From: Deltaproteobacteria bacterium
Lineage (GTDB): Bacteria; Myxococcota; Myxococcia; Myxococcales; SZAS-1
Assembly (NCBI GenBank): GCA_018266075.1
Contig: JAFEBB010000002.1
Coordinates: 62,001 to 126,000 of the forward strand
DNA length: 64,000 nt
Direction: 5' to 3'
A program made the translations under genes and the position numbers. Below are positions 1 through 9,194 of this stretch, in pieces. A model generated the notes under the pieces. It was not told the origin of the DNA, made no database searches, and saw only the letters and a list, made by a program, of their open reading frames with translations. Every line of letters starts with the position of its first letter. Position 1 is the first letter of the stretch.

Positions 1-2676
1 GACACCATCACCGTGTACGACCAGGCGGGCGCCAAGGCCGAGGCCACGGTCCCGGTGAGCGAGGCCCTCCAGCTCCAGGCGGCCCACCCGAGCACGGTGC
101 CCGGCGGCTCGGTGCAGCTCGAGGCGGTGGGCGGCGTGCCGCCCTACATCTACAGCTACGCGCCGCGCGGCAACCACAGCGACGGCCGCGTGGACGTGGA
201 CGGCATCTTCACCGCTGGACCCAACCCCAACGTGAGCGACCAGCTCCAGGTCTCGGACAACGTGGGCGCCTCGCAGACGGTGAGCGTGGAGATCCAGAGC
301 CCGTCGGTGGCGCTCCCCAGGGGCGACACGTACCAAATCGTCACCGGCGACTTCAACGGCGACAGCACCCAGGACGTGCTGGCCATCAGCCAGGGCGAGA
401 ACGCCATCGGTCAGCCGCTGATGGTGCTGGTCACCGGCAGCGGCAGCGGCTTCACCGGCTCCCGCGAGTTCACGCTGCCCTTCCAGCAGACCCAGGCCTT
501 GGTGGGCGACTTCAACGGCGATGGCACCACGGACCTGCTCCTCACCGACACGCGAAACGACACCATCTCGTTTGGCCTGCAGCTGGTGTCGGGTCGCCGC
601 GACGGGAGCTTGGACTTCTTGCCCGAGGTCAGCATCCCCACCAACACCGTCTTCTCGCAGCTGGCGGAGTACGACTTCTCCCCGGAGTTCGGCTCCGGGA
701 CGACGGCGTACGCCTTGTCGCTCACCCAGCTCGCCGACGGCGGCGTGGGTCAGCTGACCGCGATCACCGCCGACGCGAGCGGCAAGCTCAGCATCGCCAC
801 GGTCATGGACATTCCCCAGACCGGCGACGGCTCGAACGAACAGCTCATCGTCGCGAAGGACTTCCAGGGCTTTGAGCAGGTGCTGTTGGCGTTCGCGCCG
901 CAGGCGGGCTCCGGCTGCACCTCGCAGCAGCTGGAGGTGGTTGCCCTGGCCTTCGCCGACTCGGGTGACGGGGGCATCGCCCGCGATCCCGCCACCGACC
1001 AGCACTTCTGCGTCCCCGTGCCGGACCCCTCCTCGTCGACGCTCACGCCGGTCACGTTCACCAACCAGACCGACTTCCCCGACTTCGTGGTGTCGGGCAA
1101 CTCCGGGTTCCCCTTCAGCCTCGCGCTCAACGACGGGAACAACCAGTACCAGGCGGTGAGCTTCGATGGTGGCGGTGCCTACCAGGACCTTCTCTTCAGC
1201 TATGACCCCGTGGTTCGCATCTCCTACATGGGCTCGACGAACGTGGGCGTGGAGACCGAGGTTCAGGTGATCTGGCCGGACACCGTGGACCGTTGGTTCT
1301 TCCCCCAGGACGGCGGGCCGTTCTCGCTCCGCACCGACGGGCTGGTCGGCGGCTTCGAAGACGTGACCTCGACCGACTTCGACGGCGACTCGCGCCTCGA
1401 CGAGTTCGCGGTCTTGACCGACGGCGGCCTGCTCGAGTTCCTCCGCGGCGGCCGCGACGCCCACCTCGCCACGGGCCACAGCCGCGCCCTGCAGGGCTAC
1501 AGCAACATGGTGGGCATGGCCGACCTCGATCACGACGGTGTGGACGACGTGATCGTGACCGACGACTACAGCGTCCGCGTCTTCTGGGGCGACCGCACCC
1601 AACCCCTGGCCGTGGGCCCACAGCTCGACCTGGGGTTCAACGTCGACGACATCGCGCGCGGCAAGACGGGCGGCTGGGTGGCCGTGGATGACCCTGGGTT
1701 CTCGGACAATCCGCAGACGCGCGTACAGCACATCTCGCAGGACGACGGCGGCCTGACCCAGAGCGAGGCGAGCCAGCCGCTGTCCGGCTACACCTACCTC
1801 TCGTCCATCGACCTCGGCCCTCAGGTTGGCGATGCCGTGCTCATGCTCGAGTTCTTCGATGAGCCGCTCTCCGGCCAGGACGTCGCGCCTGCAGACACGC
1901 AGGCCACCGTCGTCGTCAACGCCGGCGGGCGAACCACCTTCGTGGACGACCCACTGCTCTTCAACTCGGCCATCATCGCCGGCGTGAACATCGGCTCGGT
2001 CGACGGCGGCCAGGACCTCGTGCTGGGCTACGCCGACACCCTGGGTGACAACGGAACCCTGGAGCTGCACCCCTTCTTGCCCAGCGATGCGGGCTTCTGG
2101 GACCCCAACGCGTCGGATGTGGCGGAGTTCGACGACTCCTTCTTGAACCCGCTGGTGGTCACCGGCGTGTTCCCGTTCGCGTCGACGCCGGGCGGCCCGC
2201 TCGATCGGGTGCTGGTGGCGGCGGGCGCCTCCGACGGACAAGGCGGCTGCCAGGCGGTCTCCAGCGACACCGGGGAAGGCAGCGACGCCGCGCTGTACGT
2301 GTACTCCGTGGCAGGCGGCCACCTCACCCTCCTCGCCAGCGGCCAGTACAGCCAGGACTTCGGCGACGAGCCGTTCGACAACTTCTGCGACGCCCAGTCG
2401 CTCTGGCGGGTGCGGGCCGTCAGCCTCGCCGGCGTGACCACGCTGCTCATCCACGACCACCACTACGCCTATGACCGAAACCTCGACCTGGCCGCCGCGA
2501 AGACACTGTGGGTGGATCAATTTGGAATCGAGACCGGAAGCCTGGAGATCGCTCCCGACACCACCGACCTCGCCACCGGCGATCTCAACGGCGACGGCCT
2601 GGTCGACGTGGTGAGCACCACCTTCGAGACCGAGTTCCAGTTCAGCCTGACCCACGCCGACGGCACGCTGTACTGA
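1..2676 (+). CDS. FG-GAP/VCBS repeat surface protein (5' end cut by window)
   Basis: The reading frame is open from base 1, so the true start lies before the window; a GTG at 13 is only the first in-window start-like codon. The visible 891 residues begin with an Ig-like Pro/Val-rich segment (about residues 15-100). A long FG-GAP region follows, with Asp-rich calcium-loop motifs: DFNGDSTQD near 117, DFNGDGTTD near 170, DFDGDSRLD near 459, DLDHDGVDD near 508 and DLNGDGLVD near 861. Such repeats normally build a beta-propeller like that of integrin alpha chains, and secreted bacterial members bind surfaces or ligands. No membrane segment or sorting tail is visible at the C-terminus. It ends two bases before the next gene. 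The specific ligand cannot be told. Confidence 0.85.
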   Translation, partial: DTITVYDQAGAKAEATVPVSEALQLQAAHPSTVPGGSVQLEAVGGVPPYIYSYAPRGNHSDGRVDVDGIFTAGPNPNVSDQLQVSDNVGASQTVSVEIQSPSVALPRGDTYQIVTGDFNGDSTQDVLAISQGENAIGQPLMVLVTGSGSGFTGSREFTLPFQQTQALVGDFNGDGTTDLLLTDTRNDTISFGLQLVSGRRDGSLDFLPEVSIPTNTVFSQLAEYDFSPEFGSGTTAYALSLTQLADGGVGQLTAITADASGKLSIATVMDIPQTGDGSNEQLIVAKDFQGFEQVLLAFAPQAGSGCTSQQLEVVALAFADSGDGGIARDPATDQHFCVPVPDPSSSTLTPVTFTNQTDFPDFVVSGNSGFPFSLALNDGNNQYQAVSFDGGGAYQDLLFSYDPVVRISYMGSTNVGVETEVQVIWPDTVDRWFFPQDGGPFSLRTDGLVGGFEDVTSTDFDGDSRLDEFAVLTDGGLLEFLRGGRDAHLATGHSRALQGYSNMVGMADLDHDGVDDVIVTDDYSVRVFWGDRTQPLAVGPQLDLGFNVDDIARGKTGGWVAVDDPGFSDNPQTRVQHISQDDGGLTQSEASQPLSGYTYLSSIDLGPQVGDAVLMLEFFDEPLSGQDVAPADTQATVVVNAGGRTTFVDDPLLFNSAIIAGVNIGSVDGGQDLVLGYADTLGDNGTLELHPFLPSDAGFWDPNASDVAEFDDSFLNPLVVTGVFPFASTPGGPLDRVLVAAGASDGQGGCQAVSSDTGEGSDAALYVYSVAGGHLTLLASGQYSQDFGDEPFDNFCDAQSLWRVRAVSLAGVTTLLIHDHHYAYDRNLDLAAAKTLWVDQFGIETGSLEIAPDTTDLATGDLNGDGLVDVVSTTFETEFQFSLTHADGTLY

Positions 2677-2678
2677 CC

Positions 2679-3713
2679 ATGCCCGCTCCGCTCCCAGGTC
2701 TGTGCACCACCGGCATCGGCTCGCTGCCGCACACCCAGCTCGAGCTGGCGCTGCAGCAGGCCTTCGCCGTGGACGTGCCCGTGCTGCCCCAGCTCCCGGC
2801 CACCGACCCCAACGAGCTCATGATTCCTCAGGCGCTCGAGGGGCTGCCGGGGCTGGAGGTCGACGACGGCGGCGAGTGTCGGATCGAGCTTGGGCAGTGG
2901 CAGCGCGGCTCGCGCGACGTGGCCGTGCGGCTGGAGCGGGCGCTCGCGGGCCAGGAGCTCTCCTACTTCGAGCCCACCGCGCTCACCTGCCGCGCCTGGA
3001 AGCCGTTCCTCTGGGACGTGGAAGAGAAGCGGCGGCCCTGGGCCAAGGCGCAGCTGACTGGACCGATGACGTTGCGCTTCGTGACCCGCCTCGCCGACGG
3101 CCGGCCGCTCTCTGCGGCGCCGGAGGTGGAGGCCCAGGTGCAGAAGCTGGTGCTCGCGCGCGGCCTGGCCATGGTGCGCGCGCTCCGCGAGACCGGCGCG
3201 CACCCGGTGCTCTTCCTCGACGAGCCCGGGCTCTACGCCTTCGACAAGAAGGACCCTCAGCACCTCATCGCCCTTCAAGAGCTGCGCATCCTGCTGCTCG
3301 CGCTCCGCAAGGAGGGCGCCACGGTGGGCATCCACTGCTGCTCGAACACCGACTGGTCGTCGCTGCTCGCGCTGGAGCTGGATGTGCTCTCCATCGACGC
3401 GCGGCTCTCGCTGGGCTCGCTGCTCACCCACCGCGCGGCGTTCGCGGCATTCGTGGATGCGGGGCGGCGGCTGTCGCTGGGCGTCATCCCCACCAACCTC
3501 GACGCGAGCTACCAGGTGGAAGAGCTGGTGGCGGGTGTGCTCCAGACCTTCGCCCAGCACGACCTGAGCCCGGAGCGCGTGCAGCGCGTGCTGGCCTCGG
3601 CGCTGCTCACGCCCGCTTGCGGACTGGCGCTGCGCACGGTGAGTGACGCCGAGCGCATCTTCGCCGAGCTCGAGGACGCCCGCGGCCGGCTGCGCGCCGC
3701 GCTCGCTCGCTAA
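2679..3713 (+). CDS. MetE/UROD-fold methyltransferase-like protein (C-terminal-domain type)
   Basis: A 344-residue protein that looks like only the catalytic C-terminal half of cobalamin-independent methionine synthase (about 750 residues in full-length MetE). Visible family features are the start motif TTGIGSLPHT (residues 10-19), QLTGPMT near 127, LFLDEPG near 186, the zinc-type HxC in GIHCCSNTD near 217, and a late Cys in TPACGL near 310. The His, HxC Cys and late Cys match the MetE zinc ligands that activate a thiol for methylation. Archaeal and many bacterial short homologues use corrinoid or unknown methyl donors, so methionine synthesis itself is an inference. The ATG lies two bases after the FG-GAP stop, so the two are probably cotranscribed although no functional link is evident. 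Confidence 0.75.
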   Translation: MPAPLPGLCTTGIGSLPHTQLELALQQAFAVDVPVLPQLPATDPNELMIPQALEGLPGLEVDDGGECRIELGQWQRGSRDVAVRLERALAGQELSYFEPTALTCRAWKPFLWDVEEKRRPWAKAQLTGPMTLRFVTRLADGRPLSAAPEVEAQVQKLVLARGLAMVRALRETGAHPVLFLDEPGLYAFDKKDPQHLIALQELRILLLALRKEGATVGIHCCSNTDWSSLLALELDVLSIDARLSLGSLLTHRAAFAAFVDAGRRLSLGVIPTNLDASYQVEELVAGVLQTFAQHDLSPERVQRVLASALLTPACGLALRTVSDAERIFAELEDARGRLRAALAR

Positions 3714-3777
3714 TCGACGTTCTCGCCCCATTCCCTGACCGCGGTCTCGACCCCACCTTTGGGGCCGGAGGGGCGCG

Positions 3778-4392
3778 ATGTCGATTGCGATCGTGGAGGA
3801 CCTGCGCCGCTATGACGGCCCGTGGACGAAGCGGCTCTGCACCGCCGCGCTGCGACCCGGCTTCTGGGCCGTGGCCGCTTTTCGCACCATGGACGCGGTG
3901 AATGCACTGCCGGCGCCGATTTCACTGGCGGTGAAGCTGTGGGCGCGGCCGCTGCAGCTCGCGGTGCAATTGGTGACGGGCGTGGAGCTCCAGTCGGGCG
4001 CGCGCATCGGGCCCGGGCTCTACGTGGCCCACTGGGGCGGCATCGTGGTCTCGCGGCGGGCCACGCTGGGCGCGCGCTGCGACCTCTCGCCGGGCGTGAT
4101 CCTCAGCGAGGCCGCGGGCCGCGAGGGCCGGTTCGGCGCGCCCACCTTGGGCGATCGCGTCTTCATCGGGCCGGGCGCCAAGCTCTACGGACCGATCCGC
4201 GTCGGCAGCGACGCCGCCATCGGCGCCAACGCGGTCGTGAACCGCGACGTGCCCGAGGGCGTGACGGCCGCGGGCGTGCCGGCACGGGTGGTGTCGGAGC
4301 AGGGGAGCCGCGGGCTCCTCGAGGCCGGCCAGGCCGCTCCGCCCGAGGCGCCGCGGAACGTGGTGCGCGTGGAGGCGCTCGAGCGGAACTGA
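3778..4392 (+). CDS. Left-handed beta-helix (hexapeptide repeat) acyltransferase, serine acetyltransferase-like
   Basis: A 204-residue protein with a short helical N-terminus and imperfect hexapeptide repeats from about residue 78 to 170 (GARIGPGLYVAH, ATLGARC, GDRVFIGPGAKL, GSDAAIGANAVV, GVPARVV), the signature of a trimeric left-handed beta-helix. The closest well-known family is CysE-type serine acetyltransferase. The N-terminal helical domain is much shorter than in true CysE (about 270 residues), and such short versions often acetylate sugars in polysaccharide clusters. The O-antigen ligase and glycosyltransferase 2 kb downstream fit that reading. The ATG is preceded by GGAGGGG at a good distance. 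The 40-residue tail after the helix is Glu/Pro-rich and unremarkable. Substrate unknown. Confidence 0.75.
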   Translation: MSIAIVEDLRRYDGPWTKRLCTAALRPGFWAVAAFRTMDAVNALPAPISLAVKLWARPLQLAVQLVTGVELQSGARIGPGLYVAHWGGIVVSRRATLGARCDLSPGVILSEAAGREGRFGAPTLGDRVFIGPGAKLYGPIRVGSDAAIGANAVVNRDVPEGVTAAGVPARVVSEQGSRGLLEAGQAAPPEAPRNVVRVEALERN

Positions 4393-4442
4393 GCGTCGGA
4401 TTTCCGCGCGGCGCGCACCCGGCCGCGGTAGAGAAGCCCTTC

Positions 4443-6098
4443 ATGGCCACGCCCACCGAAGCGCGCATCGCCCTGGCCCAGAAGCTCGCGGGGCTCACCG
4501 GCCGCAAGAAGGTCGACGCCCTCCTCGACGCGCAAGACCCGCGCGCGCTCGTGCGCAGCCTGCCCGCCGAGGACCTGTACTTCACGCTCAAGGAAGTGGG
4601 CCTCGACGACGCGCAGGAGCTGGTCACGCTGGCCTCGCCCGCGCAGTTCCGCAGCTTCGTGGACCTCGACTGCTGGCGGCGCGAGGGGCTGCAGCCGCGC
4701 GCGGTGCTGCCCTGGCTCCGGACCGCGCTCGAGGGCGACGACTTCGCACAGAAGCTGAAGGCGCTGGACGTGGAGATCGTGGAGCTGCTCCTGCGCGAGA
4801 CGGTGGACGTCTGGGATCGCGAGGAGGACCCCGATCGCGAGCCGCTCGGCCACCCGTGGACCTCGCCCGAGGGCCGATATGTGCTCGACTTCAAGCTCGA
4901 GGGCGAAGATCTCCAGGCGCTGCAGCGCGTGGTGGGCACCTACTACGAAGAAGATCCGCTGCAGGCGGTGCGCTTCCTCGAGGCGGTGCGCTGGGAGCTG
5001 CCCAGCGAGCTCGAGGAGACCGCGCTCCGCTTCCGCACCGGCCGCATGGCGGACCTGGGCTTCCCCGAGCTGGAGCACGCGCTCAAGCTCTACGCGTACG
5101 TGGATCCCGACGCGGCGCTGCCCACCGAGTCGTCGCGGCCGGCCGAGCCGCCGGGGTTCTTTCTCCAGTCGCTGGGGAGCCGCGGCTTCCTCGACGAGGC
5201 GCTGGCGCTGCTCCCGGCCGATGGGCCGCTGCGCATCGATCGCGAGCTGGTCTACGTGTTCAACGGCGCGCTCGTGGCCGACGGCGTGGAGCCTGGCGAT
5301 CTCGACGGCGTGCGACGGCAGCTCGCGGCCGCGCGCGATCACCTCGCGCTCGGGCTGGAGTATGCCGCCCAGGGCGATGCCAAGCGCGGCGCGGAGCTCC
5401 TGCTCACTGCGCCCATCGCGCGCATCTTCCAGGTGGCCTCGGGCCTGACGCTCAAGCGGAAGTTCCGCGCCGACCGCCTGGTGCAGGGCGGCTTCGCGGG
5501 CTTCCCGGGCGCCAAGAACACCAGTTGGTTCGACGCGCCGCTGGGCGCTGCCATCGAAGGCTTGCGTCGGAAGCGGCCGCAGCTCGCGGTGGCCTTGGAG
5601 CGCGAGGGCGGTGGTCATGAGCTGCGTCCGTTCCGGAGCCGGAAGGATCTGGCGCTCGTCGATGCGGCGCTCGAGCGCGCCGAGGCGCTGGCGCAGCTGG
5701 CGCAGCGGCTGGGGCTGGACGCTTCGCAGGCCGAGCGCGCTGCGAAGGCCGCGCGCGCCGAGCTCTACGCCGACGTGCGGCTGAGCGAGCTGGTGATCCA
5801 CCTCGCGCTGCAGGGCCGCGGCAAGCCCGTGGAGGCGCTCGTTCCCTTCAAGCCCAAGGCCGTGGTGGACGCGGCGTCGTGGGCGCTCGTCGGCGACAAG
5901 GCCTCGCCCGAGCTGGAGCGCGCGCTGCGCCAAGCGCTCGCGGGCGCGGCGAGGACCGACGTCGAGAAGCAGATGGCGCGCGAGCTGGGGGACTACGCGA
6001 TGGTGCGCGCGTCGGAGGAGCTCGGCGTGCTCCGTGGTGAAGCGGCACCGGAGGCGGCGCTGCTCGCGGGCTTGCCGCTGCTGGTGTCGCCCGGCTGA
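4443..6098 (+). CDS. DUF6178 family protein
   Basis: A 551-residue soluble protein with no signal peptide and no membrane segment. The N-terminal part (KVDALLDAQDPRALVRSLP, AEDLYFTLKEVGLDDAQELV, then a DLDCWR motif near residue 75) resembles DUF6178, a family known mainly from delta-proteobacteria and Myxococcota with no assigned function. The protein is rich in Leu, Ala, Glu and Arg and probably all-helical, perhaps repeat-like. The ATG at 4443 follows a Gly/Ala-rich non-coding stretch and has no clear Shine-Dalgarno. It lies between an acyltransferase and a polysaccharide ligase, but nothing shows that it shares their pathway. Family assignment is from memory of the N-terminal pattern. Confidence 0.7.
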   Translation: MATPTEARIALAQKLAGLTGRKKVDALLDAQDPRALVRSLPAEDLYFTLKEVGLDDAQELVTLASPAQFRSFVDLDCWRREGLQPRAVLPWLRTALEGDDFAQKLKALDVEIVELLLRETVDVWDREEDPDREPLGHPWTSPEGRYVLDFKLEGEDLQALQRVVGTYYEEDPLQAVRFLEAVRWELPSELEETALRFRTGRMADLGFPELEHALKLYAYVDPDAALPTESSRPAEPPGFFLQSLGSRGFLDEALALLPADGPLRIDRELVYVFNGALVADGVEPGDLDGVRRQLAAARDHLALGLEYAAQGDAKRGAELLLTAPIARIFQVASGLTLKRKFRADRLVQGGFAGFPGAKNTSWFDAPLGAAIEGLRRKRPQLAVALEREGGGHELRPFRSRKDLALVDAALERAEALAQLAQRLGLDASQAERAAKAARAELYADVRLSELVIHLALQGRGKPVEALVPFKPKAVVDAASWALVGDKASPELERALRQALAGAARTDVEKQMARELGDYAMVRASEELGVLRGEAAPEAALLAGLPLLVSPG

Positions 6099-6233
6099 CT
6101 GGAAGTTTGACCGCCTCGCACCGCGCTCACTCCGGAATCTCGACGGCACGCTGACGCATTCGTCGCAGGGGCGCATCGAAACGGCGCCTTGGCACGCGGC
6201 CTGCTCTTCCCGTCATTCGGGGAGGGGCGGGCC

Positions 6234-7511
6234 ATGGGCGAGGACCTGGCGGGGCGCCTGGGCGGGCGCGACGGGCTGGCGTACGGCGCGTCGTTCCTGT
6301 TCGGGCTGTGCATGTACTCCAGCATCGTGAGCCTGTTCCCGGCGCTCGACGCGCTCCGTCCGGCGCTGCTCACCTCGGGCGTGGCCGCGGGCGCGTTCGT
6401 GCTGCGGCGGCTGGTGCAGCGCGAGCACGTGGGCCTCGACGGTCGTCGGGGCATGGCGCTGGTGGCGCTCTGCGTGCTCGCGTTCGTGTCGCAGTCCTGG
6501 TCGGTCTTTCCCAAGGCCACGCAGGACTACGCCACCGAGCTCGCCAAGGACGCGGCCATCTGCCTGGTGATCGCCCAGGTGGTGACCAACGCCGCGCGGC
6601 TGAAGGCGATCCTCATCGCCTGTCTCGTCGGCGGGCTCGCCCCGGCCTGGTACTCGTTCCAGAACTACGTGAACGGCACGCACCTCATCGACGGCGGCCG
6701 CGCGCGCTGGGAGGGCATCTACCTCGACCCCAACCACATGGCGATGGCCATGGTCTTCCTCGTGCCGGTGGGGATCACGCTCGTCCTTCGCGGGCGCGGG
6801 CTCTGGCGCGTGCTGGGCGCGGTGAGCGTGCTCGGCTCGCTGACGGCGATCGCGGTGTCGGCGTCACGCGGCGGCGCGCTCGGCTTGTCGCTCACCTGTC
6901 TCATCTGGGCCGCGCGCGAGAAGCAGCGCGCCCGTACGTTGAGCCTCTTCGCCGTGGTGGTGCTGCTCTTCCTCGCGTTCTCGCCCAAGAGCTTCTGGAA
7001 CCGCACCCAGACCATCGGCGATTACCAGACCGACGTCTCCGCGCTCGGCCGCGTGCACGCCTGGCAGGTGGGCCGCGCCATCAGCGCCGACAAGCCGCTG
7101 CTCGGCGCGGGCGCGGGTGCGTTCCTCTACGCCTGGCCGCTCTACGCGCCCGTGGAGGCACGCGGCCAGGCGTACGTGGCCCACAACATCTTCCTGGCCA
7201 TGATTGGCGAGCTGGGCTGGGTGGGCTTCTTCCTCTTTCTGGCCTTCGTGGCCTCGTCGCTGTCCGCGGCCTACCGCGCCGCCGACGCGCCCGTGGGCGG
7301 ACCGTGGATCCGCGCCATCTTCGCCGGCGCGTGCGGCTACGTGCTCTGCGACATGAGCTCCGGCTACGTCACCAGCGCGCACTTCTTCTTCATCTTCGGG
7401 CTGCTCTCGGCGTCGGCGCGGATCCGCGAGTTCGAGCGGACGGCGCTCGTCGCGAGCGTGAGCGAAGCCCCGACCGCGGCGGATTCCGTTTTGGCCGAGG
7501 GGGCCGCATGA
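6234..7511 (+). CDS. O-antigen ligase/polymerase family membrane protein
   Basis: A 425-residue inner-membrane protein with roughly ten to twelve hydrophobic helices. The hallmark is a large periplasmic loop followed by AHNIFLAMIGELGWVGFF near residue 320, the Wzy_C pattern of O-antigen ligases (WaaL) and polysaccharide polymerases (Wzy). DPNHMAMAM near residue 165 is another conserved piece of the family. It would join undecaprenyl-linked glycans to a lipid or to each other on the periplasmic side. I chose the ATG at 6234 because GGGGAGGGG sits just upstream; an in-frame TTG at 6189 lacks one. The stop overlaps the next start as ATGA, so it is translationally coupled to the glycosyltransferase. 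Ligase and polymerase cannot be separated by sequence alone. Confidence 0.85.
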   Translation: MGEDLAGRLGGRDGLAYGASFLFGLCMYSSIVSLFPALDALRPALLTSGVAAGAFVLRRLVQREHVGLDGRRGMALVALCVLAFVSQSWSVFPKATQDYATELAKDAAICLVIAQVVTNAARLKAILIACLVGGLAPAWYSFQNYVNGTHLIDGGRARWEGIYLDPNHMAMAMVFLVPVGITLVLRGRGLWRVLGAVSVLGSLTAIAVSASRGGALGLSLTCLIWAAREKQRARTLSLFAVVVLLFLAFSPKSFWNRTQTIGDYQTDVSALGRVHAWQVGRAISADKPLLGAGAGAFLYAWPLYAPVEARGQAYVAHNIFLAMIGELGWVGFFLFLAFVASSLSAAYRAADAPVGGPWIRAIFAGACGYVLCDMSSGYVTSAHFFFIFGLLSASARIREFERTALVASVSEAPTAADSVLAEGAA

Positions 7512-8674
7512 GCGTCGAGACGCTGGCGAGGGACGAGACACGCGCACCCGATGCAGCGCGCGTCCGCATGCTGATGATGGTGCAGAACTTCTTCCTCGGC
7601 GGGACCGAGGGCCAGGCGGTGGAGCTCTTTCGCCGCTTGCCGTCGAACTGGGACGCCGCGCTCGCCTGCGTGATCAAGGACGGCCCGTACCTGGCGACGA
7701 TCCGCGAGCTCGGCTGTGAGCCCATGGAGCTCCCGCTGCGCGGCTCGGTGGCGCGGCTGAACACGGCCGCGCAGATCGCCAAGCTCGCCAGCGCGATGCG
7801 CGCGCGCGATGTGCGGCTGGTGCACGCGCACGACTTCTACACCACGCTGCTCGCGGTCCCGGCCGCGAAGCTCGCGGGCGCGAAGGTGATCGTCGGCCGG
7901 CTGGACCTCGGGCACTGGCCCACGGGCCTCGCGCGCCAGCTGCTGGTGTGGGCCACGCGCGCGGCCGACGGCGTCATCGCGAACGCTGGCGCCATCCGCG
8001 AGGCGCTCGTGTCGCGCGAGGGGCTGCCGGCCGATCGCATCCGGGTGATCCACAACGGCATCGACCTCGCTGCTTTCGACGCCCGCGCCAACGCGCCGCT
8101 CACCGACGCGCTGCCTGGACGCCCGGGCGTGAAGCCGTTCGTGCACGTGGCGAACATGACCCACCCGGTGAAGGCCCAGGAGGACCTGTTCCACGCGGTG
8201 CGCATCTTGCGGCACGACCACCCCGAGCTCTCCGTGTGGCTCGTGGGCGACGGGCCGCGCCGCAAGAAGCTGGAGGCGCTGGCCACCCAGCTGGGCATCG
8301 GTGGGCGCGTGCACTTCCTGGGGCACCGCCGCGACGTGGCGGCGATCCTGCGGCGCGCGTACGCGGGCGTGCTCTGCTCGCATGCCGAAGGGCTGTCGAA
8401 CGCGCTCATCGAGTACCTCGCTGCGGGGCTTCCGACCGTGGCGAGCGACGTGGGCGGGAGCGGCGAGCTGGTGGCCGACGGCGAGCGCGGACTGCTGGTG
8501 CCTGCTGCGAATCCGACCGCACTCGCCCATGCGATGGAGCGCCTGCTCGAGCGGCCGGAGCTCGCGCGCGGGTTCGGGGGCGCTGGACGCGCGTTCGTGG
8601 AGCGCGAGCTGACCGTGGAGCAGCTCGTGGCCCGGCACGACGCGTTCTATCGCGAGGTCCTCCAACGAACCTGA
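7508..8674 (+). CDS. Family 4 (GT-B) glycosyltransferase
   Basis: A 388-residue cytoplasmic GT-B enzyme that transfers a sugar from a nucleotide-sugar to a growing glycan. The N-terminal Rossmann half holds NFFLGGTEGQAVEL (residues 27-40), typical of GT4 acceptor-side loops. The C-terminal half holds VWLVGDGPRRKKLE near residue 245, FLGHRRDV near 275 and the retaining-enzyme EX7E motif in EGLSNALIE near 299-307, followed by AAGLPTVASDVGG. The start ATG overlaps the ligase stop (ATGA), so both belong to one polysaccharide unit. Donor and linkage cannot be predicted. The first 20 residues are polar and may be a disordered extension. Confidence 0.9.
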   Translation: MSVETLARDETRAPDAARVRMLMMVQNFFLGGTEGQAVELFRRLPSNWDAALACVIKDGPYLATIRELGCEPMELPLRGSVARLNTAAQIAKLASAMRARDVRLVHAHDFYTTLLAVPAAKLAGAKVIVGRLDLGHWPTGLARQLLVWATRAADGVIANAGAIREALVSREGLPADRIRVIHNGIDLAAFDARANAPLTDALPGRPGVKPFVHVANMTHPVKAQEDLFHAVRILRHDHPELSVWLVGDGPRRKKLEALATQLGIGGRVHFLGHRRDVAAILRRAYAGVLCSHAEGLSNALIEYLAAGLPTVASDVGGSGELVADGERGLLVPAANPTALAHAMERLLERPELARGFGGAGRAFVERELTVEQLVARHDAFYREVLQRT

Positions 8675-8735
8675 GCGCGGTTGGCTGGCCGACGGCATGC
8701 CGAGCTCGACCCCTGTCGGGCCGATGGAGCGTGCC

Positions 8736-8741
8736 TAACTT
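8736..8741 (+). promoter_or_regulatory. Putative -10 hexamer (TAACTT) directly before the receiver gene
   Basis: TAACTT ends seven bases before the ATG at 8749, and there is no Shine-Dalgarno in between. Transcription would start at or next to the start codon. The -35 position is only weakly TTGACA-like. It is one member of a recurrent pattern in this window. Confidence 0.3.
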
Positions 8742-8748
8742 GGCCGCC

Positions 8749-9132
8749 ATGGAGCACGCGCACAGCGAGGATCCGGACAAGCGGCCCATCCTCATCGTGG
8801 AGGACGACCGCGACATCGCCGAGGTGATGGCCGAGCTCGTGCGCGGCGACGGCTACGACGCGCGGGTGGCCACCGATGGCCAGGAGGCGCTGAAGCGGCT
8901 GCACGAATCGCCGGCGCCGTGCTGCATCCTGCTCGACCTGATGCTGCCCGTGCTCAGCGGCTGGGACTTTCTGGAGACGCTTCAAGACGAGCGGCCGGAG
9001 TACCGCGACATCCCGGTGATCGTGGTCTCGGCGGCGCACAACCCGCGGCTGCCCGAGGGCGTGCGGCTCTTGCCCAAGCCGCTGGATCTGGCGACGCTCA
9101 CCCAGGCCATCGGCGAGGCCACCGGGCACTGA
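8749..9132 (+). CDS. Stand-alone response regulator receiver domain
   Basis: A 127-residue CheY-like protein consisting only of a receiver domain. The acidic pocket is E18/D19/D20, the phospho-acceptor is D63 in LLDLMLP, the switch Ser is S94 in VVVSA, and the conserved Lys is K110 in LLPKPLD. The first 12 residues are a polar His/Asp/Lys-rich leader. There is no output domain and no histidine kinase in the window, so it probably relays phosphate to an unlinked partner or acts by binding, as is common for orphan receivers in myxobacteria. It stands 74 bases after the glycosyltransferase and is followed by a hairpin. Confidence 0.92.
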   Translation: MEHAHSEDPDKRPILIVEDDRDIAEVMAELVRGDGYDARVATDGQEALKRLHESPAPCCILLDLMLPVLSGWDFLETLQDERPEYRDIPVIVVSAAHNPRLPEGVRLLPKPLDLATLTQAIGEATGH

Positions 9133-9143
9133 GCCAAAATGAA

Positions 9144-9175
9144 GCGGGCCCGACCGCGTGAGCAGCCGGGCCCGC
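9144..9175. terminator. GC-rich hairpin between convergent genes
   Basis: GCGGGCCCG (9144-9152) and CGGGCCCGC (9167-9175) form a perfect 9-bp stem with a 14-base loop. It sits between the stops of the receiver gene (+) and the repeat lipoprotein (-). There is no T-tract on either side, so it may be an imperfect bidirectional terminator or an RNA 3'-end stabiliser. Confidence 0.55.
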
Positions 9176-9194
9176 GAGACGTCTCAGCGCTGAA

